Under the pieces are notes generated by a model. It worked only from the letters and a program-made list of their open reading frames with translations, was not told the DNA's origin and did not search any database. A stretch of DNA of 64,000 nt from Gavia stellata (Eukaryota; Chordata; Aves; Gaviiformes; Gaviidae): positions 14,481,928-14,545,927 of the forward strand of contig NC_082610.1 in NCBI RefSeq assembly GCF_030936135.1. The letters run 5' to 3'. The translations under genes were made by a program, and so were the position numbers. Within the stretch, counting starts at the first letter, position 1; the number at the start of each line of letters is the position of its first letter. Positions 1-15,284 of the stretch are shown here, piece after piece.

Positions 1-592
<592 letters not shown>

Positions 593-1940
593 GAAAACTT
601 GAGTGGTGTCCAGTATGATGATAGCCTATTTTTTTTTCCCACTGTGCTGACTTTAGCCTGACACAGTTCACATAAAATTGAAAGGCCTTAATACTGTGAG
701 AGGATTCTTTCTACTCTAGTGGAATCCCACTCCTATGCACTTTCGCCACACGGAATATGAAACTTTTTTCAAAGGTTGAGTATTGTATACCCTGATGCAA
801 AGTTCTTTATGCCTTAGTTGGTATAAAATATCCTGATATAATGCTGCCTTGCTGAATATGGAACTCTTATTTTCTTTGAGGTACCTGCCATTTTTAAAAA
901 CATTCAGTGACTTCAATTACCAAAGTGTCAAGAACTTTTTGCTAACCAGGAAATGTGGGATGGATCCTAATATTGTCTTGAGTTGTTTATTTCATGTTGT
1001 TTTTGAACATGAATAAGAAAAAGTCTGTGCCTATATGAAAACTATGTTACTGTTGCAGTGCAAGCCTGTTGTGGGGTGTCTACTTAGTGCAGTAGTGTGC
1101 TTAATGTAGTCATCTCAGAGCAACTGTTCAAGGACTGTGACATAAATGCTGAATTCTGATGTTTCTGGTTTAAAAAAGAAAAAAATCCAGGTGCATCTAT
1201 TTCTGATGCTTTTTATTATTGTGCATAATCTGATGTTTTATTTTTGCAGAAAATATTTAGGTTTGCAGTGGGTGTTCATGACAATTCATTGAATACAAGG
1301 CCATTATCATCTGTTGCCTTGCTGTTTTGTGGTAGAACATTAAAAACCTGTTCAGCTACTTCAATTATTAAGGAATTTTATTCTTTTAGTCATAATGCTA
1401 TATTTCCTGCCCTTACTCAGGTTCCTGTTTAAAAACAAGTCAACCACATCATAGATTTTTATCTTGCACCGATTTCTGGTATTAAATTTTAAGGAAATAA
1501 GATCTTACTTCATTTATTCTTTGTATGTAAAACTTTAGGAAAATTAAAGACCTTTTTTTTTTTTTTTTCACAAAAACCCAAAACAAAAACATAAACTACT
1601 GTTTCAAAATGGCTAGTGTATTTTAATGTGCCCCACATCTTTTCTCCCATCACAGACTAGCTTATATTGCCTTCAAGTTTGATGTTCATCCTGAACTATA
1701 CATATGGAAAGCAGAACTTGAAAACTTCATGTAACGCCTAATAGTAAGATAAACATCACTGTACTATATTACATTTTAGATTGTTGAGTTTTTAAATAAG
1801 AAACTTAGACATTCCACACAGATGTATTTTTAGGAACACTACCATTTTAGGTCTAATTTAAAAAACAAAAAAAAAAAGCATAAATTAGGCTACAAGTATG
1901 TATGCAAGCCACAAATAAAGCTAGTTTTAAAAGTGCACCT
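593..1940 (+). other. PDE3B: PDE3B 3' UTR (probable extent)
   Basis: AT-rich, non-coding sequence directly after the PDE3B stop codon, with a T homopolymer near 1553-1569. The end is inferred from the first canonical AATAAA downstream of the stop (1914-1919). Two more, at 1979-1984 and 2340-2345, could extend the UTR by up to about 0.4 kb. The small ORFs in this stretch lack coding character. Confidence 0.5.
1914..1919 (+). terminator. PDE3B: candidate PDE3B poly(A) signal
   Basis: Canonical AATAAA, the first downstream of the PDE3B stop codon on the + strand. Alternatives are at 1979-1984 and 2340-2345. Which is used cannot be decided from sequence. Confidence 0.45.
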
Positions 1941-4900
1941 TTTAGTACTAAACATTTATATGCTGTGCAGTTGAATTGAATAAAAACAAATGCACACGTG
2001 TGCAAGTTACTAAATATATCTTAGCATATTCGTGTTTACATTTACATCAGTTGACTTGAAAAAAGGTAACATTCTTAAGATAACCTTGTGTAAATTGTAT
2101 TGCACTATTTTACACAAACAAATTTTTATTCTGCTCTTTGATCGGCCAGTTTAAATAACTGAAAGGAATTCCTCTTTTATTTTCCACTAATAAGCTTTTT
2201 GTTGATCCATTTAGAAGACCACTGAGACGTGCTTTTGCTATTTTATATATTCAGTGCCAAATCCCCCTTGCTGCCATTATTACTATCACTGCATTTTTTT
2301 GTAACATGAGCAGTGTTAAAAACAGATATTTCTGTCATTAATAAAATGATGCACTATTGAAGCTGGCACTTACTGATCATTCACTTGTATTTCACATTTG
2401 TTGTTCATATATTTTCTTAACAGATAATTTGAAGACTACAGAAATTATGCTTGTTTCAGTATGCTGTATTCTCAGCATTTTGTGTTTAGCCTATGTGTTT
2501 GTATGTTAAAAAAAATCACGTTAATACTGTTTAGTTTCATTTTGCTTCGACTGAAAAAAGATGCAAATGAGCTTGTCCAAAGTTACTGTTATATTATTTT
2601 ACATTACAGTTTTCCATTTAGTTTCCTTTAAAAAAATTATATTAAAAACTAATGAAAGAATAAGAAGGTAAAAATAACATTTTATCTTTTACTAAAGCAT
2701 TGGCAGCATTTATATATGATGACAACTTTGCCCGCAACTTTCTTATCTCAGGTTTCCCTTAAACTCTTTCGAAATACTGACACAATTTTTAAATTCAGAA
2801 ACAAGTAGCAAACCTCAGTGTTTATAATGCTAATATTTATTTCCAATTAGGTATTTTCAAGTTAACAATAGCTTGCTTCAAAGATATGTTTAATTATGAA
2901 CGTGTTCAAAATCCACCTAAAATGTCTGTTATTTATGAATATATAATATGTGACTAATTGTTACTCTGAGAGCAACGGGAAAAGAATGTACAAATGTCAT
3001 CAAAGGTCAGTTCAGGGCATGTTTGCAGAAGTGGATGGAGCTGTAACTGAAGGTGTCTTCATCTTTCAAAAATGGTAATGGAGGGTCATTTGAATGTTGA
3101 TTGAGCTGTTGTCAACAATAATATATCTCCATATAAGGCATATCACTCTTACTCTGGTAACAACCCACTGAGAAATTACAACCAATTTAAATCTGTGATC
3201 AGGCTTCAATTCAAAGCTACCAAGGGATGCTAAGGAACACAGAAAAGCACACAAAAGAACACACTTAAAATACTTCCAAAAGCAACACTCACCACTTCTT
3301 TTTTGTCAAGAAGTAGGCCAAATTAGCCTACACTGAAGTTTTTGCTGCTACTAGTAGATATACCTTTTATGGATAATATTCTCAGGTTTAAGTAAAATCT
3401 TCAGCCCCATTCTTATCAAGAGTCTCCCATCTCCTCACTGCTTTCTTTTACAATGTATGTTGGATCACTTGTTCCTGTGTAGTCTACTTCTGTATGTACC
3501 GTATGCCAAGTTTTCTGTAAGGACCCAATTCCCTCCATGCCTCTGGAGACCTCTGGATGTTATGGTGGTGCTAAACTAGCCAAAATTAACTACTTGGATC
3601 CTCCTCCCGTGAGTTCTTCCTCCGTGACAAAGTTAGATGGTGAGCCTAAGAGTCAAAATGAAAGGACTGGTGTAACATTACTTAAGGTAAGTCCAAATTA
3701 ACAAAGTTCGTGCAAGACCTGATTTGCTCTGTGCATAGAACCGTTTCTTCTCTGTACTACTTGCGTTCAATTAACCACAACCAGTGGCAGGTGAATCAGC
3801 AAAAGGAGTTAGCAGAATTCAAGAGCTCGCTTTTAGCTTTGGTGCTTCCTCCTGGGCAGGCATAGTTGAGGCTGGGCTTCTGGTTCCTCTAAAAGTATAC
3901 ACAGAATTTGAGGTAATCCAGTGTGTAGCACTAACATTCACAGGACAGTTCTTTCCCTTTTGTCCAAAAAACATTCAAGAAGGTGTGAGAGGTGCAGAAT
4001 TGGAAGTGTCTCATAGGCTGGTGAGTGCGAGATCAGGAATCCCAGTCTGAGAGACATGTTTTGGAGTAAAAGGACGGAATTAGCTTAGGTGATGAGAATT
4101 AGAAAGGAGGCATAAGGATGGCATACACACACACACAAAAGATACATTCTTATTCAGAAGAGAGACACTGTTTATTGTTTCAAGCCAGTTCATTGTCTTC
4201 AGAAGAATACAGAAACAGGATATCTTTGGTAAGTCAGAATGTTTGGATTGTTAGAAATGGAATGAAAATAGAAATGAAAATTAAATTGTACTACTAATAA
4301 TGGTACAATTATAATAACTTAAGTTGTGATGCAAGTTTAAGAAAATTAATTTTTCTGTGGCCAATAAAGATTAGATGAGAAAAAAAAATATATGAAGTTG
4401 ATTAAATGAGGTACAAAAAGTATGATCAAGGCAGTGTTTTATTTTGCTTTTTTTCCTCCAGCTTTCTTCAGAATTGTGTTTCTGGACAACATACTTCTTC
4501 ATGTTTGTGTTAAGGCAAATGAGGTAATGAATTGCTTTCATTTTTGTAATGAAGAATTTTCGATATCTTCTGAAGTAAGCCTTTAACTTTCTGTAAGAAT
4601 CATACTGCAGATTCTCAGTGATGAAACTGGCAAAAGAATACAACTGTTAACTGGTCCCTATCTGATCTTAATTTAATAGGGCCATAAGCAATTAGTATTT
4701 TGTCCTCTGCTAAATAAGAAAGAATAACATGTATTTCAGAGAAAAAAGGAAAGAAAGCTTATCAACTAAGCAGCTATAGGATAAACATTCCAGTGCACTT
4801 TGAGTTTCTAGTTGGCAGTGACCCTCCTGGCATAGTGTATATCCCCCACGTCCTTACGGATCCAGCTAATAGATACATAACTCCTAACTGAGCAATCTGT

Positions 4901-7900
4901 CTCGATGGTTTTGTTGTCCATTTGTTACTCTCTCTAACACATTTCTAGCTTAGACTTGAAATAATACTGCTGGTTAGTCTCATTTCTGTAATTTGCAATA
5001 CTGTAAAAAAAAAAAAAGAAGTAGAGTAACTAGCAATTGCTTGTTTTGTTAATAATAGTATTAAGCTATAGAAAGTGGTTCCAGTAAAGAAGAAACTGTT
5101 TTCCGTTGGTACTGAGATTGAAACATCTGTCCAGAAATTGGCTGACTTTAAATGCTATTGTTGTGATACAGTCAGGATACTGAATAATGGATGCTTAATG
5201 TGATTGACACTTATTTGGTCTTATGTGACACTACAGACACCCTTTAAAAAGGGCACAACACAATCAGAAATATTTGACCAGAAGGTTTCTTTTGGAATCT
5301 GTACACCGTGAGTCTTCTTTTGGTTTCTGTACTTCGAGATCACAGGTGATAGCAACTGGTGTCTATGATAGGTTCTACTGCGCAGGCTGTATTACCCGGC
5401 AGAATGTTACCATCTGTGAAATCTAAGTGAAGAGAGTAAAAATCGTATACAGAGGAGAAACCTTCTGCCTTCTGATTTATCTATGAGGTTTCAGAAAAAT
5501 AGAAATGTGTAACATTAAACCAATAAAGCCTTTAAATAATGGTGAGAGAGCATAGTGTTTCAAATGATTCCTACCATTCACCTTGTGATTTGTCCATGTT
5601 CTAAATATCTTGCCAAAAAACAGGTGATGAGTCACTTCTGACTCATCTCTCCAGATCAGCAGAACCCTTTGCACCTTGAATGAGATCAAAGTCTTTTTTT
5701 TTTAATATGCAAGTAAAATGAAAAATACTAATGCTTAGCTTAAAATATAAGTATTATACCAAAAATCCAAAGGGTAAACTTGACATTACTTATTGCACGT
5801 GGGGAGCAGACTGCAGGCTTTGTCACCTTTGTCAGTTAGATGTGAAAACTTGCTCCTATATGTGGTCATTCAAATGGACTTAGTATGCCTCTCTTTCTTT
5901 TATCATGATGTTCATCCATTTATTAATCTCTGTGGTATTGCCAATTTATCTGAGTCTTATATTAACTAAGCTTTCCCTCAGTCAAAGAAGTGAATGAAGA
6001 AGCCCTCCTATTTATCTTTGAGAATGGGTTTGTAATCATTTTGCTCTATTCATCATAAATAAGGCATTACCAAAATACTGTTTCTAATTCCAGATGTCAC
6101 ATCCCAGGAAAAATATCTGTCCATTAGACAGATTGCAGAATTGCAGTACAGACCAGTAAGTCTGACAGACATATGGAAGATGTGGCCTAAAGAGGAGAAA
6201 GATAAAATGAATTCAAGAGATTTTTCTGAGTCTAGAGAAAATGAGACTTAAGTATGGTATTCTAAGGTTTTAAATAATAAGGCTGCTTCAAAGAGCAAAG
6301 TCATCAGAATAATGCTTTCACTGTTCATAGTGTTTAGGACAAGAAGTAACAGCTTTAGATTCCAAGAAGGAAGATTCAGGCTCAACATGGCTAATTGTAT
6401 AAGAATTGAGAGAGCTGTGACTCACTGAAATAGATTGCCCTAGAGTATTAAGGAAGTCTTTGAAAAAAAAAAAAAAGTTGGAAAAACAGCTTTCAGAAAA
6501 ATGTATTACTGGGTCAGATGAGTGAACTGCATAACTTACTGAGATCCTTTGTGGACCTATTTTTTTAAATACTAGGACCAGAGATGAGATCTGATATGGA
6601 TCACTTTAATTGCCAATAAGTAAATGCGCACAATGATAGAAAATAGTCATATAATAACACTCAAGCAACAGGAATTGGGTGTATCAACCGAATCTCTATT
6701 TCAATGAATAGTAAATGCTTTTCATTTACTGAGTATTTAACTGGTAATGCATCTCCCACCAGAAACAGTCTTTTTACTTGTTGAGAGAGAAAGCTAGAAT
6801 TCTTCTGAAAAAACAGACAAAATTTGAAGCTCAGCCAGAGTTCAGATTCTGTCTAGTTGTCAGCTTATGAATAAATGGAAATGCAGGAGCCAAAATGTTT
6901 AAAAAAATTACTGCCTAAAGTTATTTTGCTAAAGCTTATTATATTTTAGATATTTGTCAAGCTATATGGTCCTCTCTAGACCTTAAGAAAGTGCATACTT
7001 AAGACATTGGGAGGTGTTAGATGCTTTTGAAGATGATGTAATTAATATACTTACAAAGAGGATTAGTTTAAGCAAGTAGGGATTTTCAGATAAATTTTAG
7101 CTCTTAGCACCGATTTTCATCAAGAATGAATTATTCTTACAGTCTCTTCAAATATATAATCATGACACTCATTATGACATGAAGAACTTGAATATTCTAT
7201 AGACTCTATGTACAATTTGTAATGAAGTAAATGCAATATTAAGGTATGTTGCATTTCCCTCTATACTGTGACAGTTTAGACTGTATATTCTTTGACAGAG
7301 AAACAGTATGTCTTTATACAACATAAAGTACAATGGAACAAGATGTGAAGATGCTTTGAAGGGGCTTTAAAAAGCAACTTTTATGCTTCCAGAAAAGAGC
7401 AATTAAATTAACTTCCTAACCTATATAGGCACAAGAAGGGTCATAAGCACCTATGTTTTTCCTGGAAAAATTAGGTTTATAAAATTCTGCTGTGGTGCAT
7501 GTTCACCAGCATTATTATTTTAAGGGAGCTTATTGTGCAAGTTGAAGAGAACCAAAAGGGCATTTGGACTCTTGAAACAAGGATGCGTGTGGAGAAAGGA
7601 AACTTAATTACCTGAGAATAACTGGAATTAAGATGTGTTATCCATAGTGATTCTATTACCTAACTTTCATTAGCCAAGGACCTGAACAACAATTGAGCCA
7701 TCCTTTATTCCCTCATTTTAGTGAGTGTATAAGAGTGTCCATGGAGCGTACAGCGTGGACCCTGTTGTCTAGATGCTAATGGTGGGACTAATGTGGGTAA
7801 GCATCCTAACAAATTAACTGTAACATAAAAAGCTCATATTTTTTTATATGTAATATTTTTTCATGCTTCTGATAAGTCATAGTTTATACAAATTAAAACT

Positions 7901-9690
7901 ATTTCTTTTAAGATTTCTAGTATTAGCGTAGAAAAGGAAGTCAGCACTTGAAACCAGCAAGGGAATAAATAGAAAGTATATTGTTTTCTGGTATCTTACT
8001 ATAGGCTGGTATATATCACATGTAAAATTTTAGGCAAGCAGCCATCTGCTGCGGTAATAGTAAACTATTGGATTAGATTGCACATTCCTGATATGCTCCA
8101 TTATTTTAATGGATTTAATCTATTTGGAATATTACTTATTCAGAAGAATGTAACAAACGTAATGTCTCCTGAAGTCTGGCACTCTTCCTAAGAAATGACC
8201 ACTCTGAGTATGGGTTCTGCCCAATTCTAATCACATTGACATCTAGATAGTTGACAGCCTTCAAAAATATCTAAAGGGATAATCTAGAAATGGAAGAATC
8301 TGCTGATCCTCAAATTGTATTGTATGAAAGGACAGAATACGGCATAATATTTCCAGAACTGAAGTTTAATTTGATCTTGATTAGAAAAAGGGTTTGAATT
8401 ATGAGGCCCAATGCCAAAAAACCACCTCAGACATCTAGCCGCTATGAAAAAGCATGTCTGTACCTTCACAGACCAATTTATACTGAGACTTTACCTTTCA
8501 AACTGTTACTGAATAGTCCACTGTACTTGGCTGTGTTATCTTGTGTTTTCATCATTCCACCTATCTCACCCAAAGATAAATTCTGACCTGGCATCTTCAC
8601 ACTTATGATTTTTTTCCCCCCTGTTTATCCTTAATCCTTATATTTTCCTATTCAATGCATTGTTGCAAAGTTTACATAATCTTATTTTCACACCTTTTTC
8701 AAAGTGATTTGATTATCTTTTATGGTGTTTTCTCAGAACTTGTTACTTTTCAGCTGAATATGCTATCTTAACAACATAATCTGCCTCATCTACTTGCTAG
8801 CGCTCATACAAACCACTAGGCTCAATTCAGGCTAAAAAAATGCAGATTAATAGTTTATTTTCACTATTGAGACAGCCTGAATCAGAATTAGATTCAGAAT
8901 CTAATGGTGTAGCAGAACAACATACTAAATCAAGAAAAGAGCTGCTTGCTATGTGAGCTGAGGCTGCTTTAACACTTGAACAGCTAGCAGAGGTTTGGAG
9001 TTCAGAGAGAATAGTAAATTTTGTAAGCTGATGATTGAGACAGGAGGGACTACTGTAAACTCGTGTAGTTTACATCTTATGCTGAAGACAGTGCAAATTA
9101 GAACCAGAGCACAGAAGAAAGGTCTGGTAACTGATTTTAAAATTTCTGTAACAATCCAGAAATAACTATTCTCGCTGCTAGTTATATACCTGATTCTTCA
9201 TCTAAAGCTGGTCAAAGTATTCACCTTGTTCCTAGTTTAAAGATACTTCACCTTGACTTCTATTTATATTCTTGTCTACTTACTGAAAAGATCTTTTATC
9301 AACCTGTTGTTCTCTGTTTAGATAGCTGTAGACTGTAATGAAGTCACTTAATCATGTGTTTGGCAAACCAAGCAAATGAATTGTCTTGACTGTGTCACTA
9401 GCCAGTGTGTTCTACAGTACATTTCTGTGGTGTAAATTCTGGAGACATGCTTGAGCCTCCAACTGATCCAAAAACTTTCTAACAGTGCCAGTGTGTCACC
9501 AAGTCTGAAATAATAAATCGTTCTGAAATGGAAGCATATTAGCTTGGACATGGTGCTGCCCTTATATGATCACATACTATTTGGTCAGCTCATAAATCAG
9601 TAGAAGTACCTTGCAACAATCCAGAATATATAGTATAAACATGTTCTTAGTCATTTTTACAGTTTTATAGGAACACTACCAGTATTTTTT
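1941..9690. other. intergenic, PDE3B-CYP2R1 (left part)
   Basis: AT-rich intergenic DNA between the convergent PDE3B and CYP2R1 genes. It contains a short (AC)6 run near 4125-4136 and several A/T homopolymers (for example near 5003-5016 and 6463-6476). No conserved ORF, RNA gene or recognisable transposon was seen. The ORFs of 60-90 codons have no family resemblance and are what chance would give. Confidence 0.6.
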
Positions 9691-10000
9691 AAATGCTCCT
9701 TCAGTTATAGACAACAGAACAGGACACAGTATTCAAGGAATGCTTGTGCCAGCACCAAATACATATATAGCTTCTGTATCTGTCAATGGTTGGACTCAAT
9801 GACCTTAAAGGTCTTTTCCAACCTAAATGATTCTATAATTCTATGATTCTATCCTCACTCAATATTCTGTCAACACAAGTCAACACTATGAATCCCAATC
9901 TCTTTCAGAATTACAGCTTTTCAATATAGATTTCCCTCATCCTATGCCTGTTTTCTGTGTCATTGGCTCATAGACATGACTTTATATTTGGACGCGTCCA
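9690..10000 (-). mobile_element. degraded reversed CR1/L3-like remnant
   Basis: Sequence on both sides of the younger CR1 at 9784-9852 resembles a reverse-oriented CR1/L3-type LINE. On the left, a stretch around 9720-9760 reads like the 'gga cac agt att caa g' part of those elements. On the right, around 9860-9985, a 'caacatgaatcccaa'-like stretch leads to 'gactttatatttgg'. The match is from memory of consensus phrases and is divergent, so the limits are approximate. Confidence 0.35.
9784..9852 (+). mobile_element. CR1 LINE 3'-end fragment
   Basis: Carries the diagnostic avian CR1 3' terminus: GGTTGGACTC, then a TTAAAGGTCTTTTCCAACC hairpin-like segment, AAATGATTC and terminal ATTCTATG-type octamers. 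The element is heavily 5'-truncated, as is usual for CR1. It lies within what looks like an older reversed CR1-like remnant. Confidence 0.9.
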
Positions 10001-13000
10001 AAAAGGCCAGAGTCCAGAAGGAAAGACCTTCCTTCTATTGACATTGGATCTGGCCCACAGGAGGTCAAAAACATATTTTGTGAAATTAATAGATTGTAGT
10101 GTGAGTGTATGAAATAAATGTAAATCAACTGAATTCTTTTCAGAATTACAATTTTATAACTTCTGCAACATTGCTAGAAAATAGAGTGATCTTGTATTGG
10201 AAACTTAGCTGCACAATGATGATGCTTAAGAAGAGATCACCAGAACAAATGCAGAAAGATCCATGGCTTCACCTCAAGCTCTGTTTGAGTCTAGTTATGG
10301 GCAAGGAACATTGGAGAGAGATGCTGAATACCACTGAACAGGGACTATTTTAAATTCCTGCAGCATAAAGTCAGGGCACAACAAATCATCCTGTGCAGTC
10401 CCTGTGGTGACAGCTATCCTCAACAAAATACCTGAAAATTTACCAGCTGTTGTCCAGCCACCTGCAGGCTAAAGGTGGCATTGCCATGGATCTGCAGGGC
10501 TGTTTAAGCAAGGTCCCTCAGCTAATGCCAGATCCTGGTCCCACATAACCTAAATTATTCTGCGTCTACAGAGAGCATATTCACTTTGCTCTCTTTAAAG
10601 ATTTCTAGGGCTCCTGGGCACCGCATTTCCCTTTACTCATAATACAATGGCATATCCTCGTAGTAGAAGGAACTACTGGTTTTGCACAATGAAAAGCCAA
10701 TTTTCCTTGCAGGTTCAGTTCACGTTTCCTGCAGTGATACTCAAACCGTGGACAAGGGACATCATGTCTTCCAGGCATATTTTAGCTCTTAAGTCACTAC
10801 AGATCTTGAACATGAGTGAGTTTTGCTCCATTCCAACCCTGATTCTGTACGGAATTAAAAATGACCACGGTTCTATGATACACTTAGTTTAAGGATGAAA
10901 GAAGCAGGCTCTTTGCAAATTCCACTCTGAAACAGCACTTTGGCTGCTACAGATACAGTGATTTCTGGTACTTAGAAAAATCCTGCCAATTCAATCCAGA
11001 AATGCCATCAAAAGAACTGTAATTATTTTTCCAGATAAACCACTCATGCTTCATAATGATTTGTAAATAATCGCAAAAATTAGAACACATCGTCTTTTTA
11101 CTTTCAATCTACTCTTTTCTTCCCTATTTGTAATTTTTCTCTTTATTTAACTTTCTCTCATTTTCCAGATGATATGACCAATTCTCTGGACAGCTATTAG
11201 TTCCCAGTTAAAACATTACACAATTGACAGTGTGTACATAACATTAAAATACATGCTATATCATAAACACCAGGTATAATCGTCTCCTTTTTCCCTGTTT
11301 CTATTTTATCATTCCCTTATTAAGAGAAGTTGAGATCTAAGACATGAGAGATTGTTCATTGAAAAAATACGTAGCTACATCCTGGCATATAGTCCAAGTT
11401 AGCTGAACTATTTCTAGTATGTACTGGCAAACAAAAAAGAATTAATTATTATGATTCTCTAGGTCTTTCTCTCACAACATATTCTGGATACATATAAAGA
11501 ATATATCACAGTAAATTCAAACTATTTACTTTCAGAGAAGCAGTAACATTTCTTGAACTTTTATGAAATCTCACTTTGTATAGTTTATTTCTGAAGGCAT
11601 AAATTAATGAAACTTCCTGCATTTACTAGGTTCACGCTAAGCGTATGCCCACCAGTATCACAGAAACCGGTGGAAGTTCAGGAAATTAAGTGCTAAAGAG
11701 TAAGATTTTCTTCAGCATTCTTTCAGTGTCATATATGACATGCTTGTAGTGTTCCCTTTTTCAGTTTCTGGGGATGCTGGCATGGCCAAGGTTAACCTAA
11801 AAACTTAAGTTTAAGGATAGAGTTTTAGAAAGGAGGGTTTAAGATACTATGGTGGTACTGACTGCAGCTCTTGCAACAGTGTTAAGAAGGGAATCTCCTG
11901 CTGGATAGCAAGATGTGTTGCCCTGGGCCTGGACTTAAGGCTAGGAGTAGATACAGGAGTAGATTCTGTCTGAGAAATAGGGCAGAAAGCACTCATTCTC
12001 ATGGTACAGAAATGGCACGACAGAGCAAAGGCACAGAACTACTTCTACAGTTTCTGATTTAAAGCAAGTATACAAAACCAGAGCCAAGATGGAGAAAATA
12101 CATGTAGGAGAAACATGCAGCAGCTCATAACATTCCTACTAGTATTATACTGTAGTTGGCTGTGGAGACCTTTGAATGGGATATAGTAAACTAATACATT
12201 GGTGAGTTGACTATATTCTCCTCCAATTAGCAGAATTTCTGTGATTATACTCAGAAAAGATGACTAGTTATTGCTCAAGGAGAAATTAATTAAGTAAAGA
12301 ATATAAAATCAAGTCTTAATCCTAAAATTCCTGTTTCTTAGGAAAGACTGCTGAATGTAGCCTGCATTTACAAATACTGAACAAGACCGAAAAATAGCAT
12401 AAAGAACATTGCAATAATCTCACAGGAAAAGAAAAAAGCCAAAGTGGATTTTTCCTGGACAAACTAGAAAAAAAGAACGATTCAAAACTGTACATGGATT
12501 GAGAGCAGCAAAGGCAAGCCAAATATGCATTTTTAGCTATATTTACAGCAAAAAGTCCTTCACTGCTTTTAGGAACAGCAGTGGAGTTACAGAGAAGGTA
12601 CATGGAAGTTTCTTCTTGTGATTGTGATACACCTGTATGTGGAAAAAGTGCTTCCAGTTCAAGCTATCATCGTGAATTCAAAGAGCTAACTCTGCAAAAG
12701 ACAAAAATGAGAAAACTCTAAATACAGGAGGGAATAAAACTTGAGCGCAATAAATGGCGAAAACAAAAGCGCAATAAATGCCATTAGTATACAGAAACAG
12801 AGAGGTTACAACTTAAATTTCAAGAAATCTTTCCATCAGTTTCTGGACACATTGCTTTAATCCAAAACATTAGGACATTTAAAGCCAGATAGGAAAAACT
12901 TCTGCAAATGGGAACAATCTTACCTCAACACATTACTTAATGCCTTTTTTCATCCTTAAATTCTACAACCAGAAAAAAGATACACTAGTTAATATACTAA

Positions 13001-14459
13001 CCTTTAATCCCAAACCAATGTTAAATAGCAGCCAGCTATGCCAGATATTTCAGCTGTAGAAAACTCTCACCAGGAAATTCTGAACATCTAGCTGGCTACT
13101 GATGTTCATTACTAATCAATCTTGATACCATAGAGAAATTCCGGAGGACTGGAAAAAACCTTTATGATGTCATTATTTCAAATTATTAAATTGGATCATT
13201 AGGATAATTCTAAGTCAGAGGGAAAATAATGAAAAAGTTGATGCAGAGTGAAACTTGTAAATATAACTAATATTGATATAGTTTTATAGAAAAGACAGTT
13301 TGTCAAATGTATTTGATTGCTAAAACGAGACCATAACTTGGCAGATATTGGTAAAAGTTTGGACTGATATTCTGAGGCTTTTTATAAGGCGTTTTGATTT
13401 AGAAACCAGAATGACATATAATCAATATGGTTCTCATTAAATGGATTAAAGACTAGCCAGGAATTAATCTCAAAATACCTCAGCAAAAGGGAATTATCAC
13501 TGGCCAGCTGCATTTTGAGCGTAGCCCCTGCAAAGAACTGGTTCTTGATTATTTTTTTTTTTTAATCCTCCCCCCACTTCAGTTAGGATTATTTGAATCA
13601 TGTTTTAACCGAAGGATGTCCTAGAGTTCTTGCAACCTAGAAAGCGAGCCTAGATACTAACAAAACTCTGTCTGTTTTACCTAAGAGCACAGGGAGGGAT
13701 ATAGGAAGAATTACCATGAGTCCAGAACTGTAGCACTGAACTTTTCTGTTTGGTACTGCTTCATACTGAAAGCACCTAAATTCGGTGGGTTCCACAATTT
13801 TTACTTAATCATTTCACAAGCACCCAACATCTACGTATGCAGGTATCCAGAAAAGCCTCAATTTTGACTCCTAAGCCCCACTGTTTGCCAGTATCTTAGG
13901 AGTGGTTTATTTTTAGCTTTCATGGTGTGCCCAATGCACAGCAGTCAGGCTTACCTCCTTCCTCTCCTTTTCGAATCTTAAAACTTCTCTACAGAAAGGC
14001 AGTTATTCAGCAAGAGGAACAGCCTGCCCACTCTCTTCAGTGCACCAGTAACATATGTTTGAGATGCTTTCTGTGGGATATGTAAGTAATTTAACCTGGA
14101 CCTGCTGCATCTTAAGTCAATAGGCTATTACAGAAGTGGACTGGTATTAGCTCTGTCTGATCCTTCTCGTTTGCTATTTCAAAAGAAAGGAAGTATTTCT
14201 GCTTAGTATAAACTGGAAACATCAGGTCAGCAGAAAAACACCAATTCTGGCCTTTGAGCTTTCCTGCAGCTCCAAGTTGAAGCATAAGCTCTATAAAGAG
14301 CAAGGTCTAACATGCAGCCCTGTCCTTAAAAAGCCTCTTGCTCAGTGTGTGTTTTGTTCTGAACCCTATTCTGAGGCCCTACTTCTCCCCAGGTGGTGGG
14401 GACTGAACCTACCATATTTAAAGTATCAGGTTTTCCTGTAGAGCCTGCATGCATAAATC
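10001..14459. other. intergenic, PDE3B-CYP2R1 (right part)
   Basis: AT-rich, non-coding DNA up to the presumed CYP2R1 3' end. A 13-bp direct repeat (AGCGCAATAAATG) occurs at 12744-12756 and 12768-12780. A pyrimidine/poly-T stretch lies near 13552-13575. No gene, RNA or clear transposon was recognised. Confidence 0.6.
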
Positions 14460-14961
14460 TTTATTTACCAATAACCATAAGCCAACAGCTGTCAAGAATA
14501 AAAAATGAAGCCAGCAGAAGTCAAGAGCAGCTGTTATGCCTAAAACTTGTGCTTAAAATCCATTGAAAATCTGTTTCTCCCCACCATTTTCCACTCCCCC
14601 TCCCAAAAAGGTCTCTTCTCTGGTCAGACTCATGAGTAGTTTATTTTCTTGACTCGTTGCATGTGACTCTGGTAACACAAACAGTGTTTTTTCCAGACTA
14701 CTTAGGCAGAGATCAATTATTACATAATGCTTTGCGCTGGGAGGCAATGGCGGACTTGTGTCTGGAAATGCAATAAACCGGCAAAAAAGACTGCTGTAAT
14801 TGTCAGGAGTATGGCAAAAATTGAACACTTCATATATGTTACTAAATAAGAAGCAAGATCTTAAAAGTGAATTCACACAGTTATCTGATTCACTAGAAAA
14901 TTATGACCAACTGTGAAGATAGGGCGAGGAGAAAGAAGGATTAAAATGCTTTAATAGATAA

Positions 14962-14967
14962 TTTATT
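14962..14967 (-). terminator. CYP2R1: candidate CYP2R1 poly(A) signal
   Basis: AATAAA on the minus strand (TTTATT on +), about 500 nt downstream of the stop codon. A second copy is at 14460-14465. Not verifiable without transcript ends. Confidence 0.4.
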
Positions 14968-15259
14968 TGTCAAGGCTGGAAAAGATAGTTTATTCTGAGT
15001 TACAGAAACTTAAATAGGTATCTTTTAAAACCTTTTTAGCTATGTAAATGTAATGGAGAATTATAAAGAACCGCTTAGCTGGAATAATGTAAATGAGATT
15101 TCCATGGATGAATCTGAGTATAAACATTTTTAGCCATATTCTCCATGCTTACAAAAATATCCTCTCAAAGTAAAATGGCTTGCTAAGTAATTAAATATTT
15201 AAAAGCTGAATCAGGAGTTAGTCAAAACAGACTTCTGGAGTGAAAACATCAACTTCAAA

Positions 15260-15284
15260 CACAGGATGTGTTTCACATCCTGTG
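15260..15284 (-). repeat. CYP2R1: perfect 11-bp hairpin in CYP2R1 3' UTR (distal)
   Basis: CACAGGATGTG, a TTT loop and CACATCCTGTG form a perfect 11-bp stem with a 3-nt loop. It lies about 190-210 nt beyond the CYP2R1 stop codon in transcript direction. No known element is recognised. Confidence 0.8.
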
